Numbered from the stretch's first letter, positions 20,658 to 30,820 are shown. The stretch: 64,000 nucleotides of DNA from Advenella sp. FME57 (GCF_014897675.1 NZ_JABUXU010000007.1:62001-126000); one strand, 5' to 3'. Translations and numbers: made by a program. Notes: generated by a model not told the origin, from the sequence alone.

Positions 20658-22376
20658 TTAGTGCGCCGAAGCCTTGCTGCTGCCGATACCGGTTTCTGCA
20701 CGTACGCGCTGGGCGTCGTATGCAGCAATATCGACTGCGGCTCGCTTGCTCTTGTCGGTTATAGAAAAGAACCAGATACCAGCGAAGGCAATGATCATGG
20801 AGAACAGCGCTGGTGACTTATAAGGGAACAGCGCACTGCCTGCAGGATTGCCCAATGTTACTTCCCATACGTCGGGCGACACGATGGTCAGCACAACCGA
20901 GGAGATTAGCCCCAGGAAGCCGCCAATAACGGCGCCACGCGTGGTCATTTTCTTCCACATAATAGAAAGGAAGAGTACCGGGAAGTTGGCCGATGCCGCA
21001 ATGGCAAACGCCAGCGACACCATGAAGGCCACATTCTGCTTCTCGAACAGGATGCCCAACAAAATGGCCAGCACACCCAGCACGAACGTCGTGATACGGG
21101 ATACCCGCAGCTCGGTCGCCGAATCGACATTACCCTTGCGGAACACCGAAGCATACAGATCATGTGATACCGCAGAGGCGCCCGACAAGGTCAGCCCGGC
21201 CACCACAGCCAGAATCGTGGCAAAAGCTACGGCCGAGATAAAGCCCAGGAAAATATGTCCGCCAACGGCATCGGCCAGATGCACCGCAGCCATATTGGCC
21301 CCGCCGATGAGGCCGCCCTTCGCATCAAGAAAATCAGGATTGGTGGAAACGAAAATGATCGCACCGAAACCGATAATGAAGGTCAGCACATAGAAGTACC
21401 CGATCCAGGTTGTGGCCCAGAAAACTGATTTACGCGCTTCCTTGGCATTGGGCACGGTGAAGAAACGCATCAGAATATGCGGCAGACCGGCAGTACCGAA
21501 CATCAGGGCCATACCGAAGGAAATGGCAGAAATCGGATCTTTGATGAACGTCCCCGGCCCCATGATGGACTTGCCTGCCGCGGCCGCCTCTTCTGCCGTT
21601 TTACCTGCAGCCAATGCGCCAGCGGTCTTGACCTCAATGGCCTTGGAAAACAGCGCTTCAAAAGAGAAGTTGTTCAGTTTCATTACCATAAAGGCCATAA
21701 ACGAAGCGCCCGCAAGCAGCATGACAGCTTTGATGATCTGCACCCACGTTGTGGCAGTCATCCCGCCAAACAGCACGTAGACCATCATCAGCACACCCAC
21801 GATTACAACCGCAATCCAGTAATCCAGACCGAACAGCAGCTTGATCAGCTGGCCGGCGCCTACCATTTGGGCAATCAGATAGAACAGCACCACCACGATG
21901 GTGCCGCAGGCGGCAAAAGTACGTACCGGCATCTGGGCAAAGCGGTAGCTGGCGACATCGGCAAAGGTGAACCTGCCCAGGTTACGCAAGCGCTCGGCCA
22001 TCAGGAACATAATGATAGGCCAGCCCACCAGAAAGCCGATGGAGTAGATCAGGCCGTCATAACCACTGGCCATGACCTGCGCGGCAATTCCCAGAAAGGA
22101 TGCAGCGGACATGTAGTCGCCCGCAATCGCCAGGCCATTCTGAAAGCCGGTAATCCCGCCGCCTGCCGTATAAAAGTCCGAGGCAGATTTGGTTCGGGCA
22201 GCGGCCCATTTGGTGATAAAAAGCGTCAGGCCAACAAAAACGACGAACATAATGATCGCCGTTATATTGACCTGTTGCTTGGTGGTTTCACCGATGGCGT
22301 CTGCACCATAAGCGAGGGATAAAAACAGGCCGGTAAATGCTATACCGATCAGAAACCGCGACACACCTTTATTCAT
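20658..22376 (-). CDS. actP: Cation/acetate symporter ActP (sodium:solute symporter family)
   Basis: Inner-membrane sodium:solute symporter, 572 residues with a signal-like first segment and about 13 helices. Typical stretches are [32 protein letters not shown] and the [20 protein letters not shown] segment. It starts eight bases inside the DUF485 gene, the usual yjcH-actP pairing. The family moves acetate and other short carboxylates; glycolate is also possible. A hairpin terminator follows. Confidence 0.93.
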   Translation of the reverse strand: MNKGVSRFLIGIAFTGLFLSLAYGADAIGETTKQQVNITAIIMFVVFVGLTLFITKWAAARTKSASDFYTAGGGITGFQNGLAIAGDYMSAASFLGIAAQVMASGYDGLIYSIGFLVGWPIIMFLMAERLRNLGRFTFADVASYRFAQMPVRTFAACGTIVVVLFYLIAQMVGAGQLIKLLFGLDYWIAVVIVGVLMMVYVLFGGMTATTWVQIIKAVMLLAGASFMAFMVMKLNNFSFEALFSKAIEVKTAGALAAGKTAEEAAAAGKSIMGPGTFIKDPISAISFGMALMFGTAGLPHILMRFFTVPNAKEARKSVFWATTWIGYFYVLTFIIGFGAIIFVSTNPDFLDAKGGLIGGANMAAVHLADAVGGHIFLGFISAVAFATILAVVAGLTLSGASAVSHDLYASVFRKGNVDSATELRVSRITTFVLGVLAILLGILFEKQNVAFMVSLAFAIAASANFPVLFLSIMWKKMTTRGAVIGGFLGLISSVVLTIVSPDVWEVTLGNPAGSALFPYKSPALFSMIIAFAGIWFFSITDKSKRAAVDIAAYDAQRVRAETGIGSSKASAH

Positions 22377-22689
22377 GAGTTGCCCCTACGTCGTTCAGCA
22401 AGCTGCGTTCCATCTCGTCAAATTTTGAGTTCGCAATCAGAATATAGATGCCGGTAAGCGCAATGATCAGGATCATCAGGCCAAAACCCACCGGAATACC
22501 CCATGTCATGGCGCCGCCACTAATGGATTGGGCGAACAGCTGCTTGTCAAAGGCGATAATGCCGATAAAGCCGACATAATAGGCAATCAGAATAATGATC
22601 GAAAAGACCCAGCCGTACGTGCTGCGCATTCGCGTCATTTCCTTGTACTTCGGGCTCGCTATCACCCGTTGAACGATATCCTCACTCAT
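22369..22689 (-). CDS. yjcH: DUF485 membrane protein YjcH
   Basis: 106 residues with two transmembrane helices and the family start ...[24 protein letters not shown]. Such proteins are almost always encoded just ahead of ActP, and are presumed to be accessory to the permease. GGGAGGAAAG precedes the start. Confidence 0.92.
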   Translation of the reverse strand: MSEDIVQRVIASPKYKEMTRMRSTYGWVFSIIILIAYYVGFIGIIAFDKQLFAQSISGGAMTWGIPVGFGLMILIIALTGIYILIANSKFDEMERSLLNDVGATHE

Positions 22690-23058
22690 ATCTTTCCTCC
22701 CAGAAAGTATCGTTAAATTTTGATCGTAGCTCTCAAATGCTTATCATTTATGCAGCAAACATGACCGTTTTACCTGTAGCCCTTTATTTCTGCAATTAGT
22801 GATATACCCTAGCAATACTTGTCCATAATCCGTTTAAAACATCGTCCAAATATATGTTTGGCGCTGCCGTTATTGGCGCGATCGGCTCAGGACGGGCCCG
22901 TCAATGGATCTTGCACAACCTTGCTCCACCATCCCGGACGAACCCTGTCCGGTCAAGAGGCATGAGCGCCAGGGCAAGCTGAATGGCCAAGAGTGCAGAC
23001 TTCTGACAACGTTTTCAGCGTTCCCCAATGCATAACGTTCCAATAGCGTTTACGGATT
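22690..23058 (-). other. Intergenic region between the acetate and mxa operons
   Basis: About 370 bases without a supported gene. The right part follows the last mxa-operon gene and the left part contains the promoter of yjcH-actP. No clear terminator for the mxa operon is visible; the sequence at 22905-22945 has a short inverted element (CCGGACGAACCCTGTCCGG). Confidence 0.4.
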
Positions 23059-23688
23059 TCATGTCAGATTCATATTTCGAGGGAACCCGGTAGACATGTC
23101 GCCAGCATCGCCATTGAGCAGCATGTCATGAAAACGCCCCAGTTCACTTTTATGCAATATATTGATTGGGCAGGCTATTTGCCGGGCATATTGCTCAAAT
23201 TGAGGATTCAATACACCGTCCCGAATATGCTGTGGCATCCCGGCATTAGGGAAAAATGGCTGAGTTTTGATCAAAACCAGCCGTTCAGCCTTCAGGTGAT
23301 TCGCCAACCAGGCTGCGATGCAATCAGACGACATATAAACTGAAGTCATTTCGTCAGCCTGTTCGCGCATCAGGTATAACGGCATCCAGACTGCGACGCC
23401 GCCACGCTGCAGAACATTGCGAATTGCACTGGCATTAACAACTGGAGTCAGCTGTGGTGACAATCCCGTGAGCATCAGGCCGTATTGTGCCCTTGCCAGC
23501 ACCAGCATATTGTGTGTTACCAGACTGTCAAATCCCCACTGCTTTTTCATGTCGCGAATGAATTCAACACCGCGCCATCGGCCGGGAACGATAATGACTC
23601 TGCCTCCTCCCAAAGCTCCAAGCTGCGCAAGCCACAGGTTCAAGGTTCTATCGTGCGCCAGATTACCATCAAGCTTTACAACCCACAT
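23059..23688 (-). CDS. Amino-acid-kinase-fold protein at the end of the mxa operon
   Basis: 209 residues, start WVVKLDGNLAHDRTLNLWLAQLGALGGGRVIIVPG as in aspartate/glutamate/uridylate kinases (AAK fold; COG2054-like), then TPVVNASAIRNVLQRGGVAVWMPLYLM, VYMSSDCIAAWLANHLKAERLVLIKTQ. Related bacterial kinases occur with methanopterin-type C1 genes (MfnE-like kinases phosphorylate a furan intermediate). Here it lies 20 bases after the beta-propeller gene and ends the mxa operon. Substrate unknown; a role in cofactor synthesis is an inference only. GGGGGGAG precedes the start. Confidence 0.7.
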   Translation of the reverse strand: MWVVKLDGNLAHDRTLNLWLAQLGALGGGRVIIVPGRWRGVEFIRDMKKQWGFDSLVTHNMLVLARAQYGLMLTGLSPQLTPVVNASAIRNVLQRGGVAVWMPLYLMREQADEMTSVYMSSDCIAAWLANHLKAERLVLIKTQPFFPNAGMPQHIRDGVLNPQFEQYARQIACPINILHKSELGRFHDMLLNGDAGDMSTGFPRNMNLT

Positions 23689-23707
23689 ACTCCCCCCTAG
23701 CGTCAGA

Positions 23708-24691
23708 TTATTCTTTTTTGCAAGACGAACGCGTTACCACAATCCGTGGCCCTGCATCCACTGCGATTTTCTTGATGACTCGTGTTTGATTCAAGTCCAC
23801 AACCACAACCGAATCATCAAACCAACTGGCTACATAAGCACGGCCGCCAACAATGGCTACGCCCTCAGGGTAGCGTCCGACTTTGACCGAATTCTTATCG
23901 ACGCTGCCGTCCGCACTGATCCGCTGAAGCACGCCCTTTTGCTGTGCTGTTGCCCATACTTGCTTGCCATCGTCGGTAACGGCCATGCCATATGGCATGG
24001 CCTCCATCTTGACCCGCCATGTCTCTTTCAGTGAGTCTGCCTCCAAACGGCTTATGGTGTTATCCTTGACGTTGGCCACATATATCTGCCCCTCATGCGC
24101 TACCAATGCAAATGGAGAGGCGCCCACAGCAACACTGGTGATGGGTTTCCACGCTTTCGCATTAACCACTGAAACTGTTGCGCTGCCCCGATCTGCAACA
24201 AAAATCCGCTCGCATGCCGCATCCAGCGTCAAACCTGCCGGTGCTTGTCCGACAGCGATCCGCCCCGTTTCCGTGCCGTCATAAGTACTGATCCGCACAA
24301 GCGCATTTCCTTTCCAGTCGGATACAAAAAGAGATTGTTCATCGGCAGACAGCGCTACCGCGAAAGGCTCTCCCGGAAAGTCATAGACTGCCTCTACTCG
24401 CTTGTCTGCCAGATTCAGCACAGAGATCTTTGCGCTATCGGGATGCGTCACATAACCGCGCCGACCATCCCTGGACACGGCAATGAATACCGGCTTTTCC
24501 GGCACCTCGACACGCGCCTGAACTTCGTTGGTGTCGACATCCACGATACTGACAGTATTTCCATCCTGGCTGGCCAAATAAACATACTCTTTGACCCTGT
24601 CCGCCGACGATGCGTTGGCAAGACAGAAGATCGACAGTCCAGCAATCGTGCCAAAGGACCTCACCAGTACGTTTATATAGCCAGCAACCAT
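23708..24691 (-). CDS. Exported YVTN-type beta-propeller protein
   Basis: 327 residues with an N-terminal signal (SFGTIAGLSIFCLANASSA) and about six to seven repeats of the YVTN/NHL kind: VYLASQDGNTVSIVDVDTNEVQARVEV, SKISVLNLADKRVEAVYDF, IYVANVKDNTISRLE. Probably periplasmic. It is one base from the end of mxaD and so belongs to the mxa operon; it may occupy the place of mxaE, but I cannot assign that. It may help cytochrome or PQQ handling, which is inference. Confidence 0.75.
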   Translation of the reverse strand: MVAGYINVLVRSFGTIAGLSIFCLANASSADRVKEYVYLASQDGNTVSIVDVDTNEVQARVEVPEKPVFIAVSRDGRRGYVTHPDSAKISVLNLADKRVEAVYDFPGEPFAVALSADEQSLFVSDWKGNALVRISTYDGTETGRIAVGQAPAGLTLDAACERIFVADRGSATVSVVNAKAWKPITSVAVGASPFALVAHEGQIYVANVKDNTISRLEADSLKETWRVKMEAMPYGMAVTDDGKQVWATAQQKGVLQRISADGSVDKNSVKVGRYPEGVAIVGGRAYVASWFDDSVVVVDLNQTRVIKKIAVDAGPRIVVTRSSCKKE

Positions 24692-24692
24692 A

Positions 24693-25220
24693 CTATTTAC
24701 CCTCTACAGTCTTCTTCAAACCGGCAAGGCCGTCCTTGTAGATTGCCGTCATGGCGGCGATCGCCGATTCATCATTCAGATTCTCCGGTGGTTCATTGCT
24801 CGTGTCTCCTCGGTAAAATCGGCCAATCCAGGACACTTTGCTGCCATCGCCGTCAGCCTCCACCGTCATGGTCGCTGAGTAGGAGCTGACAGGAAGCGCC
24901 TCAAGATTTTCGCCATCCATCCTATAGCTGTACGAATGCGCTGCTGCATCATATTCATCCAGGCTTTCCTTGATAACACCTTTCTCAAGCGTCAGCTCAC
25001 GCACGGATCCGGGCTCATTGCCCTTGTCTGCGGAACTTTTACTCACGTCCGGATGCCACTTTGAAATTTCTCCGAACGCACCCGCCGTCTCCCAGACTTT
25101 TTCCACAGGAGCGGAAATACTGATACTTTCTTCGACTTTTTTGGGTGTCGGACCATGAGCATAAGCAGGTGCCAGGGCCGTTGCCAAAAACAGCACAGTA
25201 ACGATTGTTGATCTAATCAA
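24693..25220 (-). CDS. mxaD: Methanol oxidation protein MxaD (periplasmic SRPBCC-fold)
   Basis: 175 residues with signal peptide (VTVLFLATALAPAYA) and an SRPBCC/polyketide-cyclase-like domain: SISISAPVEKVWETAGAFGEISKWHPDV and KVSWIGRFYRGD. MxaD of methylotrophs is reported to affect methanol dehydrogenase-cytochrome cL interaction. The apparent start is TTG 25220, which overlaps the mxaL TGA and follows AAGGAG by six to seven bases. It sits in the canonical place after mxaL. Confidence 0.82.
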   Translation of the reverse strand: MIRSTIVTVLFLATALAPAYAHGPTPKKVEESISISAPVEKVWETAGAFGEISKWHPDVSKSSADKGNEPGSVRELTLEKGVIKESLDEYDAAAHSYSYRMDGENLEALPVSSYSATMTVEADGDGSKVSWIGRFYRGDTSNEPPENLNDESAIAAMTAIYKDGLAGLKKTVEGK

Positions 25221-26323
25221 TGAAATCTCCTTAGGGAAGTGAACGAAACGGGTTTGCCCCGGCGCCGTGAAAAATTCGCTGCCGGGTGCAGCCGACGTCT
25301 GGCGCCTGCTGTACGGTTAATAAGATAAGCGGATAAATAAAAGACGATAAGCAGCACCCAGGCCAACCCCGCCAGGTAGGGAGCCAACTGAATCGGGCTC
25401 AACACTTTATGTTTTTTGGCATTTGATATGATTGACTCGGTCAGCGCACCGGAACCCCCTAATGTTGCATAGGTCATGCCATGAGCCGTTGCCAGTGTTC
25501 TTAAATGCGATTCTTTAAGTGAGGACAAGTGCTCGTTCCCCGTTGCGGCGCTTGCGCCAAAAGGTGCATTTCGCGCATGCCAGCCCTCACGGCTAGACGC
25601 ATCTGCCGGTGGCGGGCCACTGCGATTTTCCTGCTCAACCTCATCGGCGCCGAAAAATCCAGTCTGATGCCCTGTCTCGTCAAATTTCGGTATGGGCGAG
25701 GGGTTCCTGCCTCCCACGCCAACAATCAGACCGGCCATTTTTTCGGAAGCACCTTCTCGTGCCGCCGCCGTCTGTGTATTCAGCGTCTGGGCCCTGACCT
25801 GGGCTTCGCCCTGCAGCATCATGTGTCCGATTTCGGACTGGGCCGCAGGTAATGGCGGCGCCTCGTGCCCATCACTTAGGAAAACCAGACTTACTCCCAG
25901 GCTATCTGCAATTTCCAGCCCTGACTCAAGCCCCTTGGTGATGTAACTGTCGCCTTCCCATGCCATTCGCCAGTCCAGCTCATCCAGCGTGGCAGAAAGG
26001 GGGGCAAAGTTTTCACAAACCTCGACCGGTTCGAGCAGCAGAAACGAGCGTCTCTCGGAAAATACAGCCAGGCCGGCGCGGCTGCCGCAAGGCAGGCGAG
26101 CCAGCGTTTGCTTCAATTTGAGTCGAACTTCATCAAGCCTGCTGTGCAAATTGCCCTCGACGCCGTAATCACGTACGTTCATGCTGCCGGTAATATCGAT
26201 CACGAAGAGCAGCTCCGGCCTGTCCTGCTCGGCATTCATTTGAGGCCTGAAGCAGCCTGCAATTGCCAGACAAAACACGGCAGCCAACAGCCAGAACCGA
26301 TAGTCGAAGACAGATGCCGGCAT
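25217..26323 (-). CDS. mxaL: Methanol oxidation protein MxaL (von Willebrand factor A domain)
   Basis: 368 residues. One N-terminal membrane segment, then a vWA domain whose metal site starts DITGSMNVRD (DxTGS form of the MIDAS), and a C-terminal helix anchoring it (LAPYLAGLAWVLLIVFYLSAYL). In methylotrophs MxaA, C, K and L are needed to insert calcium into methanol dehydrogenase. It overlaps the mxaK stop by one base and the mxaD start by four bases. Confidence 0.85.
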   Translation of the reverse strand: MPASVFDYRFWLLAAVFCLAIAGCFRPQMNAEQDRPELLFVIDITGSMNVRDYGVEGNLHSRLDEVRLKLKQTLARLPCGSRAGLAVFSERRSFLLLEPVEVCENFAPLSATLDELDWRMAWEGDSYITKGLESGLEIADSLGVSLVFLSDGHEAPPLPAAQSEIGHMMLQGEAQVRAQTLNTQTAAAREGASEKMAGLIVGVGGRNPSPIPKFDETGHQTGFFGADEVEQENRSGPPPADASSREGWHARNAPFGASAATGNEHLSSLKESHLRTLATAHGMTYATLGGSGALTESIISNAKKHKVLSPIQLAPYLAGLAWVLLIVFYLSAYLINRTAGARRRLHPAANFSRRRGKPVSFTSLRRFH

Positions 26324-26970
26324 TATGGCAGCCCCTTTGGCAAGCCGGGTAAGTCGGTCCAGAGACGCTTGGGCGTTTCCGGCGACTCCTCTTCATCCGA
26401 AATTTGTCCCTCGGGCAGGTCGCGCACGAGCCGCGAAGCAATGTCCAGATTATATCGGGCGTTCCAGAAAGACGGATCCAGTCTTAATGCCCTTATATAG
26501 TACTCTTTGGCCAGTCGAACCGACGATGGCGCCTCTTCTGTTTTGCTGCTGCCAAGCAGTGCAATGGCAAAACGCAGCCGTGCATTCCCCATGTTGTACA
26601 GCGCCTGCGCGGCGATGAGACGATCCTTGGGAGATGCCGCAGATCCGTCTGCATGCACAGCGCGCCCTGCAAGCAGCTCAACCCACGGCAATGCGTCATC
26701 CAGGCGACCGATTGCAGTCAAAAACCGCAAGCGGGCAAAGGACACCTCGGGCGCAGCCTGCTCCGAAACGGCAATATCATTGCGATTTTCCAACTGGCCA
26801 ATGACGGCATTCTCTGCCTGTGTTCTATGTAAAAAAACCAGTGCAGTAATCATACCGGCAATCGCTGCCGTCAGCCCGAGCCATAAAACCCAGGTATACA
26901 GCTCGCCGAAATATTTCGGATGTGATGAAGCGCGCTTGCGCTCCTTGCCAGAGCGTGAAGTATCAACCAT
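26323..26970 (-). CDS. mxaK: Methanol oxidation protein MxaK
   Basis: 215 residues: one transmembrane helix (TWVLWLGLTAAIAGMITALVF) and a periplasmic helical segment with TPR-like character (AQALYNMGNARLRFAIALL, LAKEYYIRALRLDPSFWNARYNLDIA). Start chosen at 26970, preceded by AAGGAGCGCAA; it overlaps the end of mxaC. Part of the calcium-insertion set by position; molecular role unproven here. Confidence 0.8.
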   Translation of the reverse strand: MVDTSRSGKERKRASSHPKYFGELYTWVLWLGLTAAIAGMITALVFLHRTQAENAVIGQLENRNDIAVSEQAAPEVSFARLRFLTAIGRLDDALPWVELLAGRAVHADGSAASPKDRLIAAQALYNMGNARLRFAIALLGSSKTEEAPSSVRLAKEYYIRALRLDPSFWNARYNLDIASRLVRDLPEGQISDEEESPETPKRLWTDLPGLPKGLP

Positions 26971-27991
26971 TTGCGCTCCTTGTCGCGCCAGCGCCAACGA
27001 CTCGTTGCGCGCAATGCACCATCAACAGGACCATCAGAATCAGGGCAACAAGACCTGACAGATAGCCGGACAGATCCGTGCGCGGAATGTGTTCGGTATA
27101 TCGCAGTGGCGCTTTCTCTAGCTTGTCGATTTCACCCAGCGCGGCCGCCACATCATTGGCATTTTCCGCTTCAAAGGCCCGATAGTTAATACCGAGAGAC
27201 TTGAAAAAGATATCAAGATGGCGTTCCGGCATCGCCTGTGGGGTGTCTTTGTCAGGGTCGGAGGGGGCATCCCAAATACCTGCTGCACCCGCTGTCCGCA
27301 GAAACAGCCAATATAAGCTTACCGGACGGGTTGCCAGCGCTTTTTTCAAAGCGTTCTGAACCCGCATATCAATCACCGCCGCTCCGTCAGACACCAGAAA
27401 AATCACTCTGGAAGCAAGCGGATCATTATCATTGTCAAACTCGGACAGCGCCAAGGCAAGACCGCGACCAATGTCGGTATAGGACAAGCCTGGGCGGTCG
27501 ATGGCATTAATGGCAGCATCCACCGCCTCAGGTTTGTCGGTAAGCGGCAATACATAGAGCGGCATGGTGGAAAACGCCACCATGCCAATGCGATCCTGTT
27601 CGCGCTCGCCGGCAAAGCCTTTGAGCAATCTTTTTGCCGCCGCCGCCTTGGATTCTTCTTGTCCCGTTGGCATCCGCCCCGCGAAACTGCTGTTCATGCT
27701 GGAACTGCGATCAATCAGCAATACCATATGTGCGCCAGACCCAAGTTTCTGGATAGTTCCTCCTTTCAAATGGACGCCTGCCATGCAAAGAACCAGTGCA
27801 AGTAAAGCCAGACAGCCCAAAACCCGTAGCACGATATCAACGGTGTCGGAAAATCGGTCAGCTTGGGCGGTCCCAAGCCAGGGCCAATCTGACACTTGCC
27901 GGGGACGAAGAAAAAATGGCAGCAGCGCCAGTGGGGCCAGCAGGAGAAGATACGGCAAATCGACCGCCAGGGTACTCCACAGAAATGTCAT
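26963..27991 (-). CDS. mxaC: Methanol oxidation protein MxaC (von Willebrand factor A domain)
   Basis: 342 residues. Two N-terminal hydrophobic segments, a vWA domain with the metal-site motif DRSSSMNSS near residue 94, later GDxxAVID-like loops, and a C-terminal helix (LSGYLSGLVALILMVLLMV). It resembles BatA-type proteins that pair with MoxR ATPases. It overlaps mxaA by four bases. Confidence 0.85.
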   Translation of the reverse strand: MTFLWSTLAVDLPYLLLLAPLALLPFFLRPRQVSDWPWLGTAQADRFSDTVDIVLRVLGCLALLALVLCMAGVHLKGGTIQKLGSGAHMVLLIDRSSSMNSSFAGRMPTGQEESKAAAAKRLLKGFAGEREQDRIGMVAFSTMPLYVLPLTDKPEAVDAAINAIDRPGLSYTDIGRGLALALSEFDNDNDPLASRVIFLVSDGAAVIDMRVQNALKKALATRPVSLYWLFLRTAGAAGIWDAPSDPDKDTPQAMPERHLDIFFKSLGINYRAFEAENANDVAAALGEIDKLEKAPLRYTEHIPRTDLSGYLSGLVALILMVLLMVHCAQRVVGAGATRSANG

Positions 27992-28911
27992 AAGCCCCCC
28001 CTTTCTGCCGTGGCCAATTGTTTGGCAATTCGGAGCAGCCCGGACCGTGTCAGCTCAGTCAAGGCCACTGGCTGGTCATTGCCGAAGAAGGTGCGAGCCG
28101 ACGCGGCAAAGAAAAGTTCAATCTCGTTCTGCAGCGGCTTCAGTCCGGGGTGTTGCCGGACGAAGTCGGGGACGTCGCTCGATAGCAGGCGTCCTTCATT
28201 ACACGTGTCTAATGCACGATGCAGTTGAATCAGACTATGTCGGTATGATTCAGAGTCCGATGCACGCGCCTGCTTTTTGATTGCACGATACGCTTTTGCA
28301 AATGGTCTGGCCCGACGACGGTGAAAAGGCCATATGGCATAATGAACCGCAAGTGCAAGCAGCAATCCCAGGGCGAGCAGACCCAGGCCCGTGGCAACGG
28401 CCCTTAGCCGCTTCTCGCCAATCTGCCATGCCGGCGCATCAGGCTGAATTTGCTCTGAAACAGATGTGCCCGATTGGGCGACTCCGCGCAAGGGCGACAT
28501 GTAAAATACCAGGGGGGCAATTCGTACCGACTCCGACTGCGAACTCTCGCTAAACAGTACATCCAATGCTGGAATTTCCCGCTGATTCACATCCAGCGGA
28601 ACATAAAACGTCTGATAATTCAGTGTCAGCGTGTAACGCGTGCCTTCTCCCGACTTGCTTTGGGCAACGTCTATTGAACGCAGATCAAGCCAGTAATTCA
28701 ACGGACCTGGCTCGGGTAGCGAAGACTGCTGTAGCGTCCCGCCAATACTGTCAATATAGATCGTAACAGGTACCACATCCCCCAGTATCCATCCGGCGGG
28801 TTTGGGTGGAACCACCTGCACCTGGGTCACTTTGGCGTGCAAGGAACCGAATGAAGCAGCAAAATACAAAGCGGCAATAAAAAGCAGAAAAGGCCATATC
28901 CGTCCTCTCAT
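27988..28911 (-). CDS. mxaA: Methanol oxidation protein MxaA
   Basis: 307 residues: signal segment ending SLHAK, a periplasmic domain, a transmembrane helix (AVATGLGLLALGLLLALAVHY) and a basic cytoplasmic C-terminal portion (PFHRRRARPFAKAYRAIKKQ). Related to the BatD-like set of the MoxR system, and required for calcium loading of methanol dehydrogenase in model methylotrophs. Eight bases after mxaS. Confidence 0.83.
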   Translation of the reverse strand: MRGRIWPFLLFIAALYFAASFGSLHAKVTQVQVVPPKPAGWILGDVVPVTIYIDSIGGTLQQSSLPEPGPLNYWLDLRSIDVAQSKSGEGTRYTLTLNYQTFYVPLDVNQREIPALDVLFSESSQSESVRIAPLVFYMSPLRGVAQSGTSVSEQIQPDAPAWQIGEKRLRAVATGLGLLALGLLLALAVHYAIWPFHRRRARPFAKAYRAIKKQARASDSESYRHSLIQLHRALDTCNEGRLLSSDVPDFVRQHPGLKPLQNEIELFFAASARTFFGNDQPVALTELTRSGLLRIAKQLATAERGGL

Positions 28912-28919
28912 TATGCCTC

Positions 28920-29789
28920 CTATCGCTCAAGCAGATATGTGTTCAACGCCTCAATATCCAGCCCGTGGGTTATCTCGAACGGGCGGTTTACATATTGTCT
29001 GAAGATGCCATTGAGGCGCGCGCGCCGTTTTTCTGCCTGATCAAGCCAGCGTCGCTTCAGCGAAGGTCGAAGAATAACAAAGCGTCGCTGGCCCGATTCC
29101 AGATCAGCCAAATCAGTGAACCCCCACTCGGGCAGCATGGAAACCGAGTTATCTTCCAGGACAACCGGGATGACATCATGAAACGCCAGTGTTGCCAGTG
29201 CCTCTTCGATTTGATTGTAAGGAAACAAAAAATCCGAAATAAGAAACACCAGCTTGCGTGCCCCCGTTAAATACTCTGCAGCCCTCGTCAGGCCCGCCGC
29301 ACTATCGTCCGTCGGCGGTACTCTGGATAAGCGATCGATGATAGCGCTGGCGCCGGCACGATTGCGCGTAGATAGCAGGCTGCTTTCTTCATGAACATCG
29401 TTGCCACAGGCATAGAGGCCAAAACTATCGCCATTTCGATGCGCCGAACGTGCGAGAATATCGCAAAATTCTGCCGCCATAGCCAACTTGCTCGATGCCC
29501 CATCACGCCAGGCCATCGATGAAGAAACATCCACCAGCGCGTACACTGTGACCGAAACACGCGGCTGGTACTCTCTGACGTACCACTGTTCAAACGGGTC
29601 CCGCATACTTCGCCGCAAATCCAGCCGTCGGATATCCGGTGCGCGTTCAAATGGTATCAAGCCGCGAAACATCCCCGAAGCCGCACCGCCCGACCCTCGA
29701 TGACTGCCCGGATAAACGCTTTGAACGCGCCATCGCAACGAATAGTCGATCGCCGCCGTGTCCGATGGCAGGCTGACTGACGCAGTCAT
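28920..29789 (-). CDS. mxaS: Methanol oxidation protein MxaS (DUF58)
   Basis: 289 residues of the DUF58 family: the signature DPFEQWYVREYQPRVSVTVYALVDVSSSMAW carries a metal-binding DVSSS motif. I chose the start at 29789, where ATG overlaps the mxaR TGA by four bases; an ATG at 29822 would extend into mxaR. Part of the MoxR (mxaR)-DUF58 (mxaS)-vWA chaperone system. Confidence 0.85.
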   Translation of the reverse strand: MTASVSLPSDTAAIDYSLRWRVQSVYPGSHRGSGGAASGMFRGLIPFERAPDIRRLDLRRSMRDPFEQWYVREYQPRVSVTVYALVDVSSSMAWRDGASSKLAMAAEFCDILARSAHRNGDSFGLYACGNDVHEESSLLSTRNRAGASAIIDRLSRVPPTDDSAAGLTRAAEYLTGARKLVFLISDFLFPYNQIEEALATLAFHDVIPVVLEDNSVSMLPEWGFTDLADLESGQRRFVILRPSLKRRWLDQAEKRRARLNGIFRQYVNRPFEITHGLDIEALNTYLLER

Positions 29790-30820
29790 GGAACCGCCAC
29801 TGTCGAAAAAATCTGCCGACAAAGCTCCGGCACTATAATATCGCGTCTTGCCTCATAGATCGGGTTCAGAAAAATACGGTGTCCGACAGTTTCGTAAAAG
29901 ACTTCGCGTATGTCCTCAGGCAAAACAATATCGCGTCCCTCAAGCCAGGCCCTCACTTTTGCAGCTCGAACCAGCACCGCCATCCCCCTGGGGCTGGCCC
30001 CACCCTTGATGAGTCTGGCACTGTCTATGCCCGCGATTTCAATATCTGATCGTTCCGGATAGCGGATCGCCTCCCACAACGTCACCACATATTCCTGCAG
30101 TGCATCACTGGCGTGTACGTGTTGCTGGATCCGCACCGCAACCGTATTGAGCATGGCATGATCCAGCACGCCTTCGGAAACTTCCTCGATAAGCGCATCG
30201 ACGTCGTGATATCGGGGATTGAAAATCAGCTCGCGCCGCAATTGTCTATCTTGAGGCGCCTCGACGGGCACTTCCATAAAAAACCGGTCACGCGCCGCCG
30301 CCGGCAGCTCAAAGGTCTCTTCCTTCTCAATCTGATTGCGATCTGCGAAAACCTGTACATTGGGAAGCTGAATATCTTTATTGAAGGCGTTCACGGCTTT
30401 TTCTGCCATCAGGCGAAGTAAAAGCGAGTGGACCTGTGGTCTGGCCCGATTAATCTCGTTGAAGAAAAAGACGGATATGTTCTCGCCATGGGACAGCAAA
30501 GGACCGGGTTCAACCCTGGGCCGCCCTTCTTCATTTAAGTAGGTATGATAGATGAGATCTGAGGGCATCAGGTCAATGGTGCCTTCAACCCGGCTGTAAG
30601 CGCCCCCTATAGCACGCGCAACGGCCCGCAGCATCAGGGTTTTTCCAACGCCAACATCCCCTTCCAGCAACACATGGCCTCTGGCAAAAATAGCAATCGT
30701 GATTAAACGGATGGTCCGGACCTGACCAATCGCGGCCTTGGCTACCTCCTGCTCGAACAACAGCGCGCGCTGGCGCCATTGAACCAGATCAATGCTGTCA
30801 TCGGCAGTGCCCTGAACCAT
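29786..30820 (-). CDS. mxaR: Methanol oxidation MoxR-type AAA+ ATPase MxaR
   Basis: AAA+ ATPase of the MoxR group, about 344 residues. Walker A is EGDVGVGKTLML near residue 55 and Walker B is FFFNEINRARPQVHSLLL, with Asn in place of the usual first acidic residue; a sensor/Arg-finger region follows (LPAAARDRFFM). It probably drives maturation of methanol dehydrogenase together with MxaS, C and L. The start at 30820 has GGGAGAAG upstream, which is better than the in-frame ATG at 30844. Confidence 0.88.
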   Translation of the reverse strand: MVQGTADDSIDLVQWRQRALLFEQEVAKAAIGQVRTIRLITIAIFARGHVLLEGDVGVGKTLMLRAVARAIGGAYSRVEGTIDLMPSDLIYHTYLNEEGRPRVEPGPLLSHGENISVFFFNEINRARPQVHSLLLRLMAEKAVNAFNKDIQLPNVQVFADRNQIEKEETFELPAAARDRFFMEVPVEAPQDRQLRRELIFNPRYHDVDALIEEVSEGVLDHAMLNTVAVRIQQHVHASDALQEYVVTLWEAIRYPERSDIEIAGIDSARLIKGGASPRGMAVLVRAAKVRAWLEGRDIVLPEDIREVFYETVGHRIFLNPIYEARRDIIVPELCRQIFSTVAVP

